NCBI RefSeq assembly: GCF_026283925.1
Contig: NZ_JAPDPF010000008.1
Span: forward strand, 124,001 to 188,000
Source of the DNA: Dyella halodurans
Lineage (GTDB): Bacteria; Pseudomonadota; Gammaproteobacteria; Xanthomonadales; Rhodanobacteraceae
Length of the DNA stretch: 64,000 nt
Direction: 5' to 3'
In this document: piece after piece, positions 33,441-42,458 of the stretch
Position numbering within the stretch: position 1 is the first letter of the stretch
Layout: each line of letters begins with the position of its first letter
Translations under genes and position numbers: made by a program
The notes under the pieces: generated by a model
The model's database searches: none
Told to the model about the DNA's origin: nothing
What the model saw: only the letters and a program-made list of their open reading frames with translations

Positions 33441-34600
33441 GTTCGGCAACGCAGCCGCTGCGATTGCAGCTCGATCGCGCACGTCGCGCATGGCGCGCAT
33501 CGCCGCTGCCACGCTTTTTTGCCTGGTGGGGTGGCGAGCTGACGGCCTTGCTGCCGCAGCGCTGGCGCCTGATGTTTGGCAGCGGCCCGAGCTGGTACCT
33601 GCTGAAGCCGGTGGGCGATGACTGGCAGCTGCACCGCGCCGGCCGCGTCGACCTGACCGCGCAATGGAGCAGCCAGCTCGACCCGGCCGACCAGCAGGTC
33701 GCCTTCGCCGATGCCGTGCGTGGCGTCGATAGCGAAGACCTGCGCGTCGCCTTGTGCCTGACGCCTGCCGAGGTGCTGCGTCCCCGCTTGACCCTGCCGC
33801 TCGCGGCGCGCGACAGCCTGCAGCAGATCGGCGCCTTTGAAATGGACCGCCAGACGCCGTTCCGCGCCGAGCAGGTGCGCTACGACGTGCGCGAGTTGCA
33901 GCTACCCGCGCCGGCCGGCCGCTTTGCGGCGGAGCTGGTGGCGGTGCCGCGCACCACGCTCGATCCGCTGCTGGCGCGACTGGCCAGCTCGGGGCTGCAG
34001 GTCGATGCCGTGGATGTCGCCGTCGAGCAGGATCGCCTTGGCGTCAACCTGTTGCCGGCGGAACTGACGCCACGTCGCCAGCATCCGCGCCAGCGACTGA
34101 ACCTCGCCTTGGGCGCGGCCGCGATCCTGCTGCTGGTGCTGTCCTTGCTGCAGTTCGTGCACAACCGGGAAAGTGCCTTGGCGCAGATGCGCACCGAGGT
34201 GGAAGGCATGCGTGCCGACGCGCAGCAGGTAGCCGCGCTGCGCCAACAGCTACAGGACAACGCCGGCGCCGCCGGTTTCCTGGCCCAGCGCAAGGCGCGT
34301 ACCGTGTCCGCGCTGGCCGTGCTGCAGGACATCAGCCAACGGCTGCCGACCACGGCGTGGCTGGAGCGCCTGAGCATCGACAACACCGGCCAGGTTGGCT
34401 TCCAGGGACAAAGCCCGCAGGCCGCGCGTCTCGTCGATGCACTCAAGGGCTCGACGGTGCTGACCGACGCCAATTTCCAGGGCACCATCCAGGTCGATCC
34501 GTCGACGGGGAAGGAACGCTTCTACATGGTCGCGCAGCTGCGCAAGAACACCGAGCCGAAACCCAAGGCTCCGCCTGCCGCGGCCGGAGGTGCGCTGTGA
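33437..34600 (+). CDS. gspL: Type II secretion protein GspL (XpsL)
   Basis: 387 residues. A cytoplasmic actin-like domain (about 1-230) with FEMDRQTPFRAEQVRYDVRE precedes one membrane helix at about 224-242 and a C-terminal periplasmic ferredoxin-like domain. XpsL recruits GspE to the membrane and binds GspM. Overlaps gspK (ATGA at the junction). A coiled coil follows the helix (AQMRTEVEGMRADAQQVAAL). Confidence 0.92.
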   Translation: MSSATQPLRLQLDRARRAWRASPLPRFFAWWGGELTALLPQRWRLMFGSGPSWYLLKPVGDDWQLHRAGRVDLTAQWSSQLDPADQQVAFADAVRGVDSEDLRVALCLTPAEVLRPRLTLPLAARDSLQQIGAFEMDRQTPFRAEQVRYDVRELQLPAPAGRFAAELVAVPRTTLDPLLARLASSGLQVDAVDVAVEQDRLGVNLLPAELTPRRQHPRQRLNLALGAAAILLLVLSLLQFVHNRESALAQMRTEVEGMRADAQQVAALRQQLQDNAGAAGFLAQRKARTVSALAVLQDISQRLPTTAWLERLSIDNTGQVGFQGQSPQAARLVDALKGSTVLTDANFQGTIQVDPSTGKERFYMVAQLRKNTEPKPKAPPAAAGGAL

Positions 34601-35226
34601 AGCTGGATGCGCTGAAGCCACGCGAAAGCCGCATCGCGGCGCTTTTGCTGCTGTTGCTGGTGCTGGTGATCGGATACTTCGCGCTCCTGCACTGGTGGTT
34701 CGTCGCTCCGCTGCAATCCGTCAATGCTGAGATGAACGATCTGCGCGATACGCATGCGCGTTTCGCCGCGGCCATCGCGGAAAAACCGCTGCTGCAGAAG
34801 CGTATCGCTGCCATGGGCGCAGGGCAGGCGGCGAGCCATGCCTTCCTGCCCGAGGACGACCCGAACGCTGCTGCCGCCGGACTCATGCAACGGGTCGTCG
34901 ATGCCGTCGCCCAGCATCCGCAGAGCGGCGCGTGTGACGTGACCCAGAAGATGCCGGTGCCCAATCCGCCCGCCGCGCCCGATGAGCCTTATCGCAAAGT
35001 GGCCGTGAGCATCAGCCTGCGTTGCGAAGTTCAGCCGCTGGCCGAAACGTTGCATGACCTGGAACAAGGTTCGCCCTATCTGTTCGTGGACGACCTGAGC
35101 ATTTATCGCAATCCCGTCGCCGCCCAGCAACAGGTGGGGGCGCCCTTGGAAGTGCAGTTCACGCTCTCCGGTTATGTGCGTCAGCCGCGCAATGCGGGTG
35201 GCGATGCGCAAGGAGACGCGCCATGA
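34597..35226 (+). CDS. gspM: Type II secretion protein GspM (XpsM)
   Basis: 209 residues from the GTG overlapping the gspL stop (GTGA). One membrane helix at about 14-35 (LLLLLLVLVIGYFALLHWWF), then a coiled-coil/periplasmic domain with two cysteines (GACDVT and LRCEV). Matches the XpsM position and architecture. Stabilises GspL in the inner membrane. Confidence 0.9.
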   Translation: MKLDALKPRESRIAALLLLLLVLVIGYFALLHWWFVAPLQSVNAEMNDLRDTHARFAAAIAEKPLLQKRIAAMGAGQAASHAFLPEDDPNAAAAGLMQRVVDAVAQHPQSGACDVTQKMPVPNPPAAPDEPYRKVAVSISLRCEVQPLAETLHDLEQGSPYLFVDDLSIYRNPVAAQQQVGAPLEVQFTLSGYVRQPRNAGGDAQGDAP

Positions 35227-35972
35227 ACGCCGAAGTACAGCGCCGTCTGACCCCCGTGCTTGGTGGCCTGGCCGCCACCTTCGGCCTGCTGTTGTTGCTG
35301 CTGCTTGCCGGTATCGGCCGCGCCGTGCACTGGGAAGCGCCGCGCCCGGTGGCGCCGCTGCCCGAGGTGCGCGACCAGGGCTTGCCGCCGCCCGTGCCGC
35401 TGCAGCAGTTCGCGGCCGTGTGGACGCAGCCGCTGTTCAATGCCGATCGCAAGCCGGGTATGCGCGCCGCAAGTGGCAGCGCGAGCCTGGGCGATATGCA
35501 GCTCACCGGCATTATCCTCACGCCGTCGCTGCACATGGCCTTGCTGCGCGACAAGAGCGGTGAACACGAAGTACGCGTGCGCGAAGGCGATACCTTGCCC
35601 GATGGCAGTTGGCGCCTGGCCGAGCTGAAACCGCGGGCGGCGATCTTCGAATCGGCCAGTGGCCGCACCGAGCTCGGTCTGCCTGCCGGTGCGCCCATCG
35701 ACATGCCCAAGAACGCGCCGCTGGCCAATGGCATGCTGCCCTCGCCGCCACCGGCACCCGTGCCCGCACCGGCACCGATGCCACCCGGTGCAGTGCGCAT
35801 GGTTACGGGTCCGCTGTCGCCAGCGTCCAGTGCCTCCCAGCCCAATGCGAATGCGCCAGGCGCGCCGCAGAACAATGCCGATTCGCAATCGGATCGCATC
35901 CGCCAGCTCAAAGAAGCCATCCAGAAGCGTCGCGCCGAGCAGTCGGCAGCGCCCTCCGAAGGAGCACATTGA
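35223..35972 (+). CDS. xpsN: XpsN-type type II secretion protein with GspC-like HR domain
   Basis: 249 residues. One N-terminal membrane helix (about 14-33), then a homology region like that of GspC (LFNADRKPGM ... LGDMQLTGIILTPSLHMALL ... VREGDTLPDGSWRLAEL, about 75-150) and a long Pro/Ala-rich tail. No PDZ domain. In Xanthomonas, XpsN sits before xpsD and replaces GspC in linking the platform to the secretin. Overlaps gspM (ATGA). The symbol follows Xanthomonas usage. Confidence 0.85.
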   Translation: MNAEVQRRLTPVLGGLAATFGLLLLLLLAGIGRAVHWEAPRPVAPLPEVRDQGLPPPVPLQQFAAVWTQPLFNADRKPGMRAASGSASLGDMQLTGIILTPSLHMALLRDKSGEHEVRVREGDTLPDGSWRLAELKPRAAIFESASGRTELGLPAGAPIDMPKNAPLANGMLPSPPPAPVPAPAPMPPGAVRMVTGPLSPASSASQPNANAPGAPQNNADSQSDRIRQLKEAIQKRRAEQSAAPSEGAH

Positions 35973-38342
35973 ATGTTGACCAAGCGCACGTCGCGGATTC
36001 GCCGCATCGGTACGCTCACTTTGGCGATCTGGCTAAGCGGTTGCCAGACCTTGCCGCAACCACACGATGACGGCGCGCTTCAGCGCGAGGCCATGGCCGG
36101 CACCCAGGATCCCGTACCGGCCCAGCGGCCTCTCAATGCGGGTGCGCAAGCGCAGGACCAGAACGCGGCCCTGGAGCCGAAGCTGCGTACCGGTACGGGC
36201 AAGTTCGTGCAGGCGACAGGATTGGCGCAGCCCCGTCAGGTGGCCAGCGGTGAAGGGGCGGTGACGTTCAACTTCGAGAACCAGCCGGTGCAGGCGGTGG
36301 TCAAGGCAATTCTTGGCGACCTGCTCAAGCAGAACTACACCATCGTGCCCGGCGTGCAGGGCAATATCTCGTTCTCCACCTCGCAGCCGGTGGACAGCAG
36401 CCAGGCGTTGCCGATCCTGGAAACGCTGTTGTCGTGGACCGGCAATTCGCTGGTGCAGCGCGACGGCCGCTATATCGTGATGCCGTCGAAGGACGCGGTG
36501 GCCGGCAACCTGGTGCCCAGTCTCGGCGCGGTGGCGCCCCAGGCCGGCATGCAGGCACGGCTGTTCCCGCTGCGCTACATCTCGGCCACCGAGATGCAGA
36601 AGCTGATCAAGCCGTTTGCGCGCACCGACGCCGTGTTGCTGGTTGATTCGTCGCGCAACCTCATCGTGCTGTCCGGTACGCCGCAGGAACTGGAAAACTA
36701 TCAGCGCACCGTGCAGACCTTCGACGTGGACTGGCTGCGCGGCATGTCGGTCGGCGTGTTCAGCCTGCAGCGCGCCAATGTCAGCGAACTGATGCCCCAG
36801 CTCGACCAGATGTTCGGCCCCAAGGGCGATACGCCGCTGGCCGGCATGCTGCGCTTCATCCCGATTGAGCGCACCAATGCGCTGGTGGTCATCAGCACTC
36901 AGCCGACGTATCTGCGGGAAGTTGGCGACTGGATCGCCAAGATCGATCACGGCGGCGGCAACGAGCCGGATCTATACGTCTATGACGTGCGCAACATCAA
37001 GGCCTCCGATCTGGCGCAGTACCTGGCGCAGATCTATACCAATGGCGCCGCGAACAACAGCGGCGGCCATGTGGGTCCCGGCCTCAACGAAGGCACGCTG
37101 GGCAATACCAACAACGCCTACGGTTCCGCCAGCGGCATGGGCAGTACGGCTGGCAGCTTCGGCAGCAGCACCACCGGCGGATTTGGCAACACCACGGGCG
37201 GGCTCAGCACCCACGGCGATACCAGTGCGACCACGGGCGGCCTGGGTGGCACAACGGGGACGGGCGGAACCACCACCGGTGGCAGTGCCTTTGGCAGCGG
37301 TAGCGGAACGTTTGGCAACAGCACGAATCCCAACAACAATCAGGGCGGCCAGCAATACAGCTCCGAAGACGGCAGCATCCGCATCAGCTCGGTCGATGCG
37401 AACAACCAGCTGATGGTGCGTGCGCGGCCTTCGCAATGGGGGGAGATCGAGCAGGCCATCAAGAAGCTGGACAACGTGCCACTGCAGGTGCAGATCGAGA
37501 TGCGCATCCTGGAAGTGGACCTGACCGGCCAGTTCCAGTTTGGCGTGCAGTGGTATCTGCAAGGCCTCGCTGGCGGCACCAACAACGGCGATGGCACCTT
37601 TACGCCCGGCGACAAGACCAACCCGCGGCAAATTGGCCTGGGTCAGGGCGGCAACACGTACAACCCCGGTACGAGCACCACACCGGGCGATGCGCTTTTC
37701 TATTCGTTCGTCAACAAGAACTTCCAGGTCGCGCTGCGTGCACTGGAAGTCAACGGCAATACGAAAACCTTGTCCGCGCCGTCGATGGTGGTGTTGAACA
37801 ACCAGGTCGCGCATATCCAGGTGGGTGACCAGGTGCCGGTCAACCAGACCTCGATCGTCACCGGTCTCGGTTCAACCACGCTGGGATCGACTGCAAGCAG
37901 CGTTACCTACTTGCCTACCGGTGTCATTCTTGATGTGCAACCCCGCGTCAATCCGGGCGGCCTGGTCTATCTCACGGTCCAGCAACAGGTCAGCAACACG
38001 GTGGGTGCGGCCAATTCGCAGGGCAACTACACCATCCAGCAGCGCGCGGTGGGCACGCAGATTGCTGTGCAGAGCGGTCAGACGGTGTTGCTTGGCGGTC
38101 TGATCCAGCAGAACGAGGACAACACCAATACGGGGATCCCCGGTCTCAATCAGATCCCGTTCCTGGGTCGCTTGTTTGGCACCACCAGTCGTAACCGCAG
38201 CCGCACCGAGCTGATCGTGTTGATTACGCCACGCGTGATCACCAGCAGCGAAGAGGCCAAGCAGGTCACCGACGAGTACCAGCGCAAGTTCGAGTCGCTG
38301 GCGCCGTTGCGCGCATCTGAAGTAAGTCACGTACAGCCCTGA
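35973..38342 (+). CDS. gspD: Type II secretion outer-membrane secretin GspD (XpsD), lipoprotein
   Basis: 789 residues. The leader ends in lipobox LSGC, as in XpsD, so the secretin is lipidated. N0 (about 85-165, FNFENQPVQAVVKAIL), N1 (190-255), N2 (260-330) and N3 are recognisable. N3 is split by a roughly 105-residue Gly/Ser/Thr-rich insertion (about 365-470; GSTAGSFGSSTTGGFGN...). The secretin core follows (VPVNQTSIVTG, SGQTVLLGGLIQ, IPFLGRLFGTTS). Last gene of the xps operon. Secretes folded proteins through the outer membrane. It is slightly longer than typical because of the insertion. Confidence 0.95.
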   Translation: MLTKRTSRIRRIGTLTLAIWLSGCQTLPQPHDDGALQREAMAGTQDPVPAQRPLNAGAQAQDQNAALEPKLRTGTGKFVQATGLAQPRQVASGEGAVTFNFENQPVQAVVKAILGDLLKQNYTIVPGVQGNISFSTSQPVDSSQALPILETLLSWTGNSLVQRDGRYIVMPSKDAVAGNLVPSLGAVAPQAGMQARLFPLRYISATEMQKLIKPFARTDAVLLVDSSRNLIVLSGTPQELENYQRTVQTFDVDWLRGMSVGVFSLQRANVSELMPQLDQMFGPKGDTPLAGMLRFIPIERTNALVVISTQPTYLREVGDWIAKIDHGGGNEPDLYVYDVRNIKASDLAQYLAQIYTNGAANNSGGHVGPGLNEGTLGNTNNAYGSASGMGSTAGSFGSSTTGGFGNTTGGLSTHGDTSATTGGLGGTTGTGGTTTGGSAFGSGSGTFGNSTNPNNNQGGQQYSSEDGSIRISSVDANNQLMVRARPSQWGEIEQAIKKLDNVPLQVQIEMRILEVDLTGQFQFGVQWYLQGLAGGTNNGDGTFTPGDKTNPRQIGLGQGGNTYNPGTSTTPGDALFYSFVNKNFQVALRALEVNGNTKTLSAPSMVVLNNQVAHIQVGDQVPVNQTSIVTGLGSTTLGSTASSVTYLPTGVILDVQPRVNPGGLVYLTVQQQVSNTVGAANSQGNYTIQQRAVGTQIAVQSGQTVLLGGLIQQNEDNTNTGIPGLNQIPFLGRLFGTTSRNRSRTELIVLITPRVITSSEEAKQVTDEYQRKFESLAPLRASEVSHVQP

Positions 38343-38746
38343 ACGGATTTCTGGGCGAATACTGAGTAAGTTTATGCTCGTCATCCCCGCAGCCCTCGAG
38401 CCCTTCGGTCGTCGAGAGCTGCCGGATGATGGAAAATTCGGCGTCCTGGGCTGATACGAATAGTCAAAAACATTTACTTCGAATCCCTCCCGATTGCCAT
38501 AGACCACCGCAGCGCTGCAGACACGTTCGTGTATGAGCACGGTGAAACCAGGGCATGACGCGAGCACGTGGCGTCCGGCGTATGTCTGGCAATTAGCGCT
38601 TCTTCGTCAAGTTATCCGTAGCACGTTCGTCGCATCCCCTGCCGGCGACCCGAAGGTTGTCCTTGCGCGAGGGTGGATTGGGGTAGGAGGGGTGCCTTCG
38701 AGGACGTCGATAGAGGGCGAGCAGCCACCCCACTATCATGTACGCG
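38343..38746 (+). other. Gap between gspD and hrpB; one hairpin, no clear gene
   Basis: It holds a palindrome at 38378-38431 and an otherwise unremarkable GC-rich stretch. An open frame from 38533 into hrpB has no family character and overlaps hrpB out of frame. Terminator for xps is not obvious. Confidence 0.5.
38378..38431. repeat. Degenerate CGTCATCCCCGC palindrome downstream of gspD
   Basis: CTCGTCATCCCCGCAGCCCT ... TCGAGAGCTGCCGGATGATGG; the inner arms CAGCCCTCGA and TCGAGAGCTG pair with one mismatch. It resembles the outer ends of the repeats at 18266 and 29081 with a different centre. Confidence 0.5.
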
Positions 38747-41266
38747 ATGAGTACGTCGCCTTCCTTCCCGATTACCCCGTTGCTGCCCGAGATATGCGCC
38801 TCGCTCGCGGCGAATCCGCGCCTGGTGCTGGAGGCGCCTCCGGGCGCCGGTAAGACCACGCAGGTACCCCCGGCCTTGCTTGGTCAGTCCTGGCTGGCCG
38901 GAAGCCGGATTCTGATGTTGGAGCCGCGCCGCATCGCTGCACGCGCCGCGGCGCAGTTCATGGCGAAACAGCTGGGTGAGGAGGTCGGACAGACGGTGGG
39001 CTACCGCATCCGCTTCGAGTCGAAAGTCAGCGCTGCGACGCGCATCGAAGTGGTCACCGAAGGCATCCTCACGCGCCTGATCCAGGACGATCCCGAGCTC
39101 GGCGGTTTCGGCATCATCCTGTTCGACGAATTCCACGAGCGGCATCTGGCGGGCGACCTCGGCGCCGCCTTGGCGCTCGACGTGCAAGGCACGATACGCC
39201 CCGACCTGCGCATCGTCGTGATGTCGGCCACGCTGGATGGAGAGCGCATCGCGCAATGGTTGGATGCGCCGCGCATCAGCAGTCCGGGTCGCAGCTTTCC
39301 GGTACGGGTGGAGTATCCGCCGGCACGCGTGCAGGAAGGCCTGGAGCATCACCTCGCCCGCATCGCGCGCCAGGCTCTGGACGAAAACGACGGCGACGTG
39401 CTCGCCTTCCTGCCCGGTCGTCGCGAGATCGCACGCACCCAGGTGGTGCTCGAGCAATCGCTGGCGCGTGACGACCTGGAGGTCGTCGCCTTGCACGGCG
39501 AACTCTCACTGGCCGAACAGCAGTCCGCCTTGAGTCCAGCCGAGCCTGGCATGCGGCGCATCGTGCTGGCCACCAACGTGGCCGAATCGAGCGTGACCTT
39601 GCCCGGCATCCGGGCAGTCGTCGATAGCGGCCTCGCGCGCGAGCCGCGCTTCGATCCGAACTCGGGTTTCACGCGGCTGGAAACCGTCAATATCTCGCAG
39701 GCGTCTGCCGATCAGCGTACGGGTCGCGCTGGTCGCGTCGCCGAAGGCAGTGCCTACCGCTTGTGGCCACAAAGCAAGCGACTTGACGCCTCGCGCACCG
39801 CGGAGATCGCCCAAGCCGAATTGTCAGGCCTGGCGCTCGAGCTGGCGGCATGGGGCATCACGTCAAACAGCGGTAATGATCTGCCCTGGCTGGATGCGCC
39901 ACCGGTCGGCGCACTCGCCCAGGCGCGCGAGCTGCTGATGCAGCTGGCCGCCCTGTCACTCGATGGGCGCATCACCGCGCTGGGCCGTCAGATGCTTGAA
40001 CTCGGCGCCACGCCGCGTCTTGGTGCGGCCGCCTTGCGTGCAGCGCCGGAACTGCGGGCACTCGTCGCCGATCTGCTCGCGCTGATGGAGGCGCGCTCTC
40101 CACTGCGCGGCGAGCAGGCGCGCAGCGACGACTTCCGTGCGCGCGTCAGCGCCCTGCATGCATGGCGCGATCGGCGCACCGCAGGTGCGCGTGGCGGTGT
40201 CGATACGGGGGCGCTGGCCGCAATCGAGCAAGCCAGTAAAGGCTGGCGTCGCCGGCTGGACGCGCGCTCGGCCGCCAGCGGCATGCCTGATAGTCACGCG
40301 GTAGGCGACTTGCTCGTGCATGCGTTCCCCGATCGCGTCGCACGCCGCGACGACAGCAATCCGCTGCGATACACCCTGGCCAATGGTCGTGGTGCCCGCC
40401 TGCATGAGAACACCGCCTTGCATGGCGAGCCCTGGCTGGTGGCACTCGATCTGCGCTTCGAGGCGCGCGACAGCCTGATTCTTGCCGGCGCGCCGCTCGA
40501 TCCGCGCGTGCTCGAACGCGACTACCCGGCACTGTTTCATCGCGAGCGGTTACTGCGCTGGAACGACGAGCGCAACGCCGTCGAGGCCTATGAGGAACAG
40601 CGTTATGCCGCCATCGTGCTCGAACGTCGCAGCGTGCCTGTGAAACCTGAGGATGCCTTGCCTGCGTTGATCGCGGCGGTGCGCGCCAAGGGTATCGACG
40701 CCTTGCCGTGGAGCGACAACGCCCGTCGCCTGCGCGCGCGCATGCAGGCGCTTCGCGCGTGGATGCCGGAGCTTGGTCTGCCGGATATCTCGGATGCTGC
40801 GTTGCTCGACACCCTCGATGACTGGCTTTCGCCTTATCTCAACGGCAAGCGCCGCCTCGATGCCTTGAGCGCGGAAGAACTCTCGCAAGCACTCGGCACG
40901 TTGTTCGACTACGAACAGCGCCGCCAGCTCGATGCCCAGGTGCCCGAAAGCGTCACCGTGCCCAGCGGCATGAGTCGTCGTCTCGAATACGCCGAAGGCG
41001 AGCCGCCCGTGCTTGCCGTGAAGCTGCAGGAATTGTTCGGGCTGGCCGACACGCCTCGCGTCGCCAATGGCCGCATTCCCGTCACCTTGCATCTGCTATC
41101 ACCCGCCGGGCGGCCGATCCAGGTCACCCAGGACCTGAAGGGTTTCTGGGAACGCACCTATCCCGAAGTGAAGAAGGAACTCAAGGGCCGCTATCCCCGC
41201 CACCCCTGGCCGGACGATCCGTGGACCGCCGCGCCGACGCATCGGGCCAAGCCGCGAGGTACCTGA
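38747..41266 (+). CDS. hrpB: ATP-dependent helicase HrpB
   Basis: 839 residues, the normal HrpB length. DExH-box helicase: Walker A EAPPGAGKTT near 29-38, LEPRRIAARAAA, DEFHER near 125-130, MSATLD near 157-162, then LATNVAESSVT and QRTGRAGRV in the second RecA domain. HrpB-type C-terminus with NGKRRLDALSAEELSQALG and PWPDDPW. RNA/DNA helicase of unclear cellular role. Start taken at the ATG closest to the conserved FPITPLLPEI; an in-frame ATG lies 9 nt earlier. Confidence 0.95.
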   Translation: MSTSPSFPITPLLPEICASLAANPRLVLEAPPGAGKTTQVPPALLGQSWLAGSRILMLEPRRIAARAAAQFMAKQLGEEVGQTVGYRIRFESKVSAATRIEVVTEGILTRLIQDDPELGGFGIILFDEFHERHLAGDLGAALALDVQGTIRPDLRIVVMSATLDGERIAQWLDAPRISSPGRSFPVRVEYPPARVQEGLEHHLARIARQALDENDGDVLAFLPGRREIARTQVVLEQSLARDDLEVVALHGELSLAEQQSALSPAEPGMRRIVLATNVAESSVTLPGIRAVVDSGLAREPRFDPNSGFTRLETVNISQASADQRTGRAGRVAEGSAYRLWPQSKRLDASRTAEIAQAELSGLALELAAWGITSNSGNDLPWLDAPPVGALAQARELLMQLAALSLDGRITALGRQMLELGATPRLGAAALRAAPELRALVADLLALMEARSPLRGEQARSDDFRARVSALHAWRDRRTAGARGGVDTGALAAIEQASKGWRRRLDARSAASGMPDSHAVGDLLVHAFPDRVARRDDSNPLRYTLANGRGARLHENTALHGEPWLVALDLRFEARDSLILAGAPLDPRVLERDYPALFHRERLLRWNDERNAVEAYEEQRYAAIVLERRSVPVKPEDALPALIAAVRAKGIDALPWSDNARRLRARMQALRAWMPELGLPDISDAALLDTLDDWLSPYLNGKRRLDALSAEELSQALGTLFDYEQRRQLDAQVPESVTVPSGMSRRLEYAEGEPPVLAVKLQELFGLADTPRVANGRIPVTLHLLSPAGRPIQVTQDLKGFWERTYPEVKKELKGRYPRHPWPDDPWTAAPTHRAKPRGT

Positions 41267-41366
41267 CCTCGCCGCATCGATTGGCGCGCGGAGATTCGAG
41301 TCAGGGCGCCCGACTCGCTTTCCACATCGCACTGTTTTGCGTAGCTCCGGCTTGCGATCCCGCTTC

Positions 41367-42260
41367 TTATCGACGGTTCAATACCACGCGGAAACCTTGA
41401 TCGGGGCCCGCACCATTGGCCGCTAGGCTGCCCCGGAAGGCTGATGCCGCACTGAAGTCGGCGCCCATCCAGCCGCCGCCTTTCCATACCCGGCCATAGC
41501 CACTTGGACTGCCTTGTGGATTGGTTACGTTCGCTTGCAGCTCGCCGTTCCAGTCCCAGCACCATTCCCTGATGTTGCCGGACATGTCGTAAAGCCCCAA
41601 CTCGTTGGGCTTCTTGCTGCCGACCGGTTTTGGCTGATCATGGTTCTGCTCGATTGGGGGCCAGCTCCACGCGCCGGATAAGCTTTCATCGCCCGAGTTT
41701 CGCCAGTACCAGGCGACGTCATCGATGTCGTTGCTGCCGCTATAGGTGTAACTCTGGCTTGATTGGCCACCACCGGCGGCATATTCCCACTCGGCTTCGG
41801 TCGGCAGTCGGTAACCGTTGGCCCCCGGGTTGATCGTGACCGTCCATCGCATATGGTCGAGATAGCCAAATCTCGGGTCTGGTTGGTTGTTTGGGTCTTG
41901 CTCGTCCTTGTTGATGTTGTAGTAGGGCTTCAATCCCTCTTTGATGCTTCGCTTGTTGCAGTACTCGATGCTGTCGTACCAGCTCACCATTTCCACCGGC
42001 AGGCTGTCGCCCTTGAACTTCGATGGATTGCTGCCCATCACGTCGAGCCACTCTTTTTGGGTGACGTCGTATTTGCCGATATAAAAGTCGGATATGACGA
42101 CGCCCTTTCCGTAGTAGTTGGAGGTGGTGTTCTTGAACGTGCCGCCCTTGACCCATACGAAGTTGGCAGGCACGTCGCTCGCCGAGGCACGAGCAATTTG
42201 GGTGAAGGACGTCAAGCTGGTGACCATCACGATGGCCATCAAAAGCAGTGGTTTCTTCAT
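41367..42260 (-). CDS. Exported SUMF1/FGE-fold protein lacking catalytic cysteines
   Basis: 297 residues with a signal peptide (MKKPLLLMAIVMVTSLTSF ... ARA). The mature protein is an FGE-sulfatase (formylglycine-generating enzyme) domain: FVWVKGGTF, YGKGVVISDFYIGKYDVTQ, NGYRLPTEAEWEYAA, LGLYDMSGNIREWCWDW, and a C-terminal RGS ... DQGFRVVL. The copper-binding Cys pair near the C-terminus of true FGE is missing (region reads SAASAFRGSLAANG), so formylglycine formation is unlikely. Other exported members act as binding modules or in secretion-linked complexes. Composition is less GC-rich than the neighbours. It is tandem with the xylanase gene on the same strand. Confidence 0.85.
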   Translation of the reverse strand: MKKPLLLMAIVMVTSLTSFTQIARASASDVPANFVWVKGGTFKNTTSNYYGKGVVISDFYIGKYDVTQKEWLDVMGSNPSKFKGDSLPVEMVSWYDSIEYCNKRSIKEGLKPYYNINKDEQDPNNQPDPRFGYLDHMRWTVTINPGANGYRLPTEAEWEYAAGGGQSSQSYTYSGSNDIDDVAWYWRNSGDESLSGAWSWPPIEQNHDQPKPVGSKKPNELGLYDMSGNIREWCWDWNGELQANVTNPQGSPSGYGRVWKGGGWMGADFSAASAFRGSLAANGAGPDQGFRVVLNRR

Positions 42261-42400
42261 CGAGAGCCTTGCGTATCCGGGTCGACGACCCGCATGCATG
42301 TGAACTGCACATACCCGGATGAGCCGTGACATCGCGCGTGCGCCGCATCGGCATCATGCGGCACGCGTCGGACTCTCCGAATCGTCCCTTGAAAGGCATA

Positions 42401-42427
42401 AAGCCGGCGGCTGGCGGCCGCCGGCTT
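42401..42427 (-). terminator. Hairpin downstream of the xylanase gene
   Basis: AAGCCGGCGGC (42401-42411) and GCCGCCGGCTT (42417-42427) form an 11-bp stem with a 5-nt loop. On the minus strand it is followed by TATGCCTTTC, a weak U-tract. It lies between the xylanase and SUMF1-like genes, so they may be separate transcripts. Confidence 0.6.
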
Positions 42428-42458
42428 CAGCGTTTTCAACACACCTTCACGGGATTCC

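Noticed and set aside
38533..38853. A 106-codon plus-strand frame before hrpB
   Set aside because: Low-complexity translation, overlaps hrpB out of frame, no ribosome site or domain.
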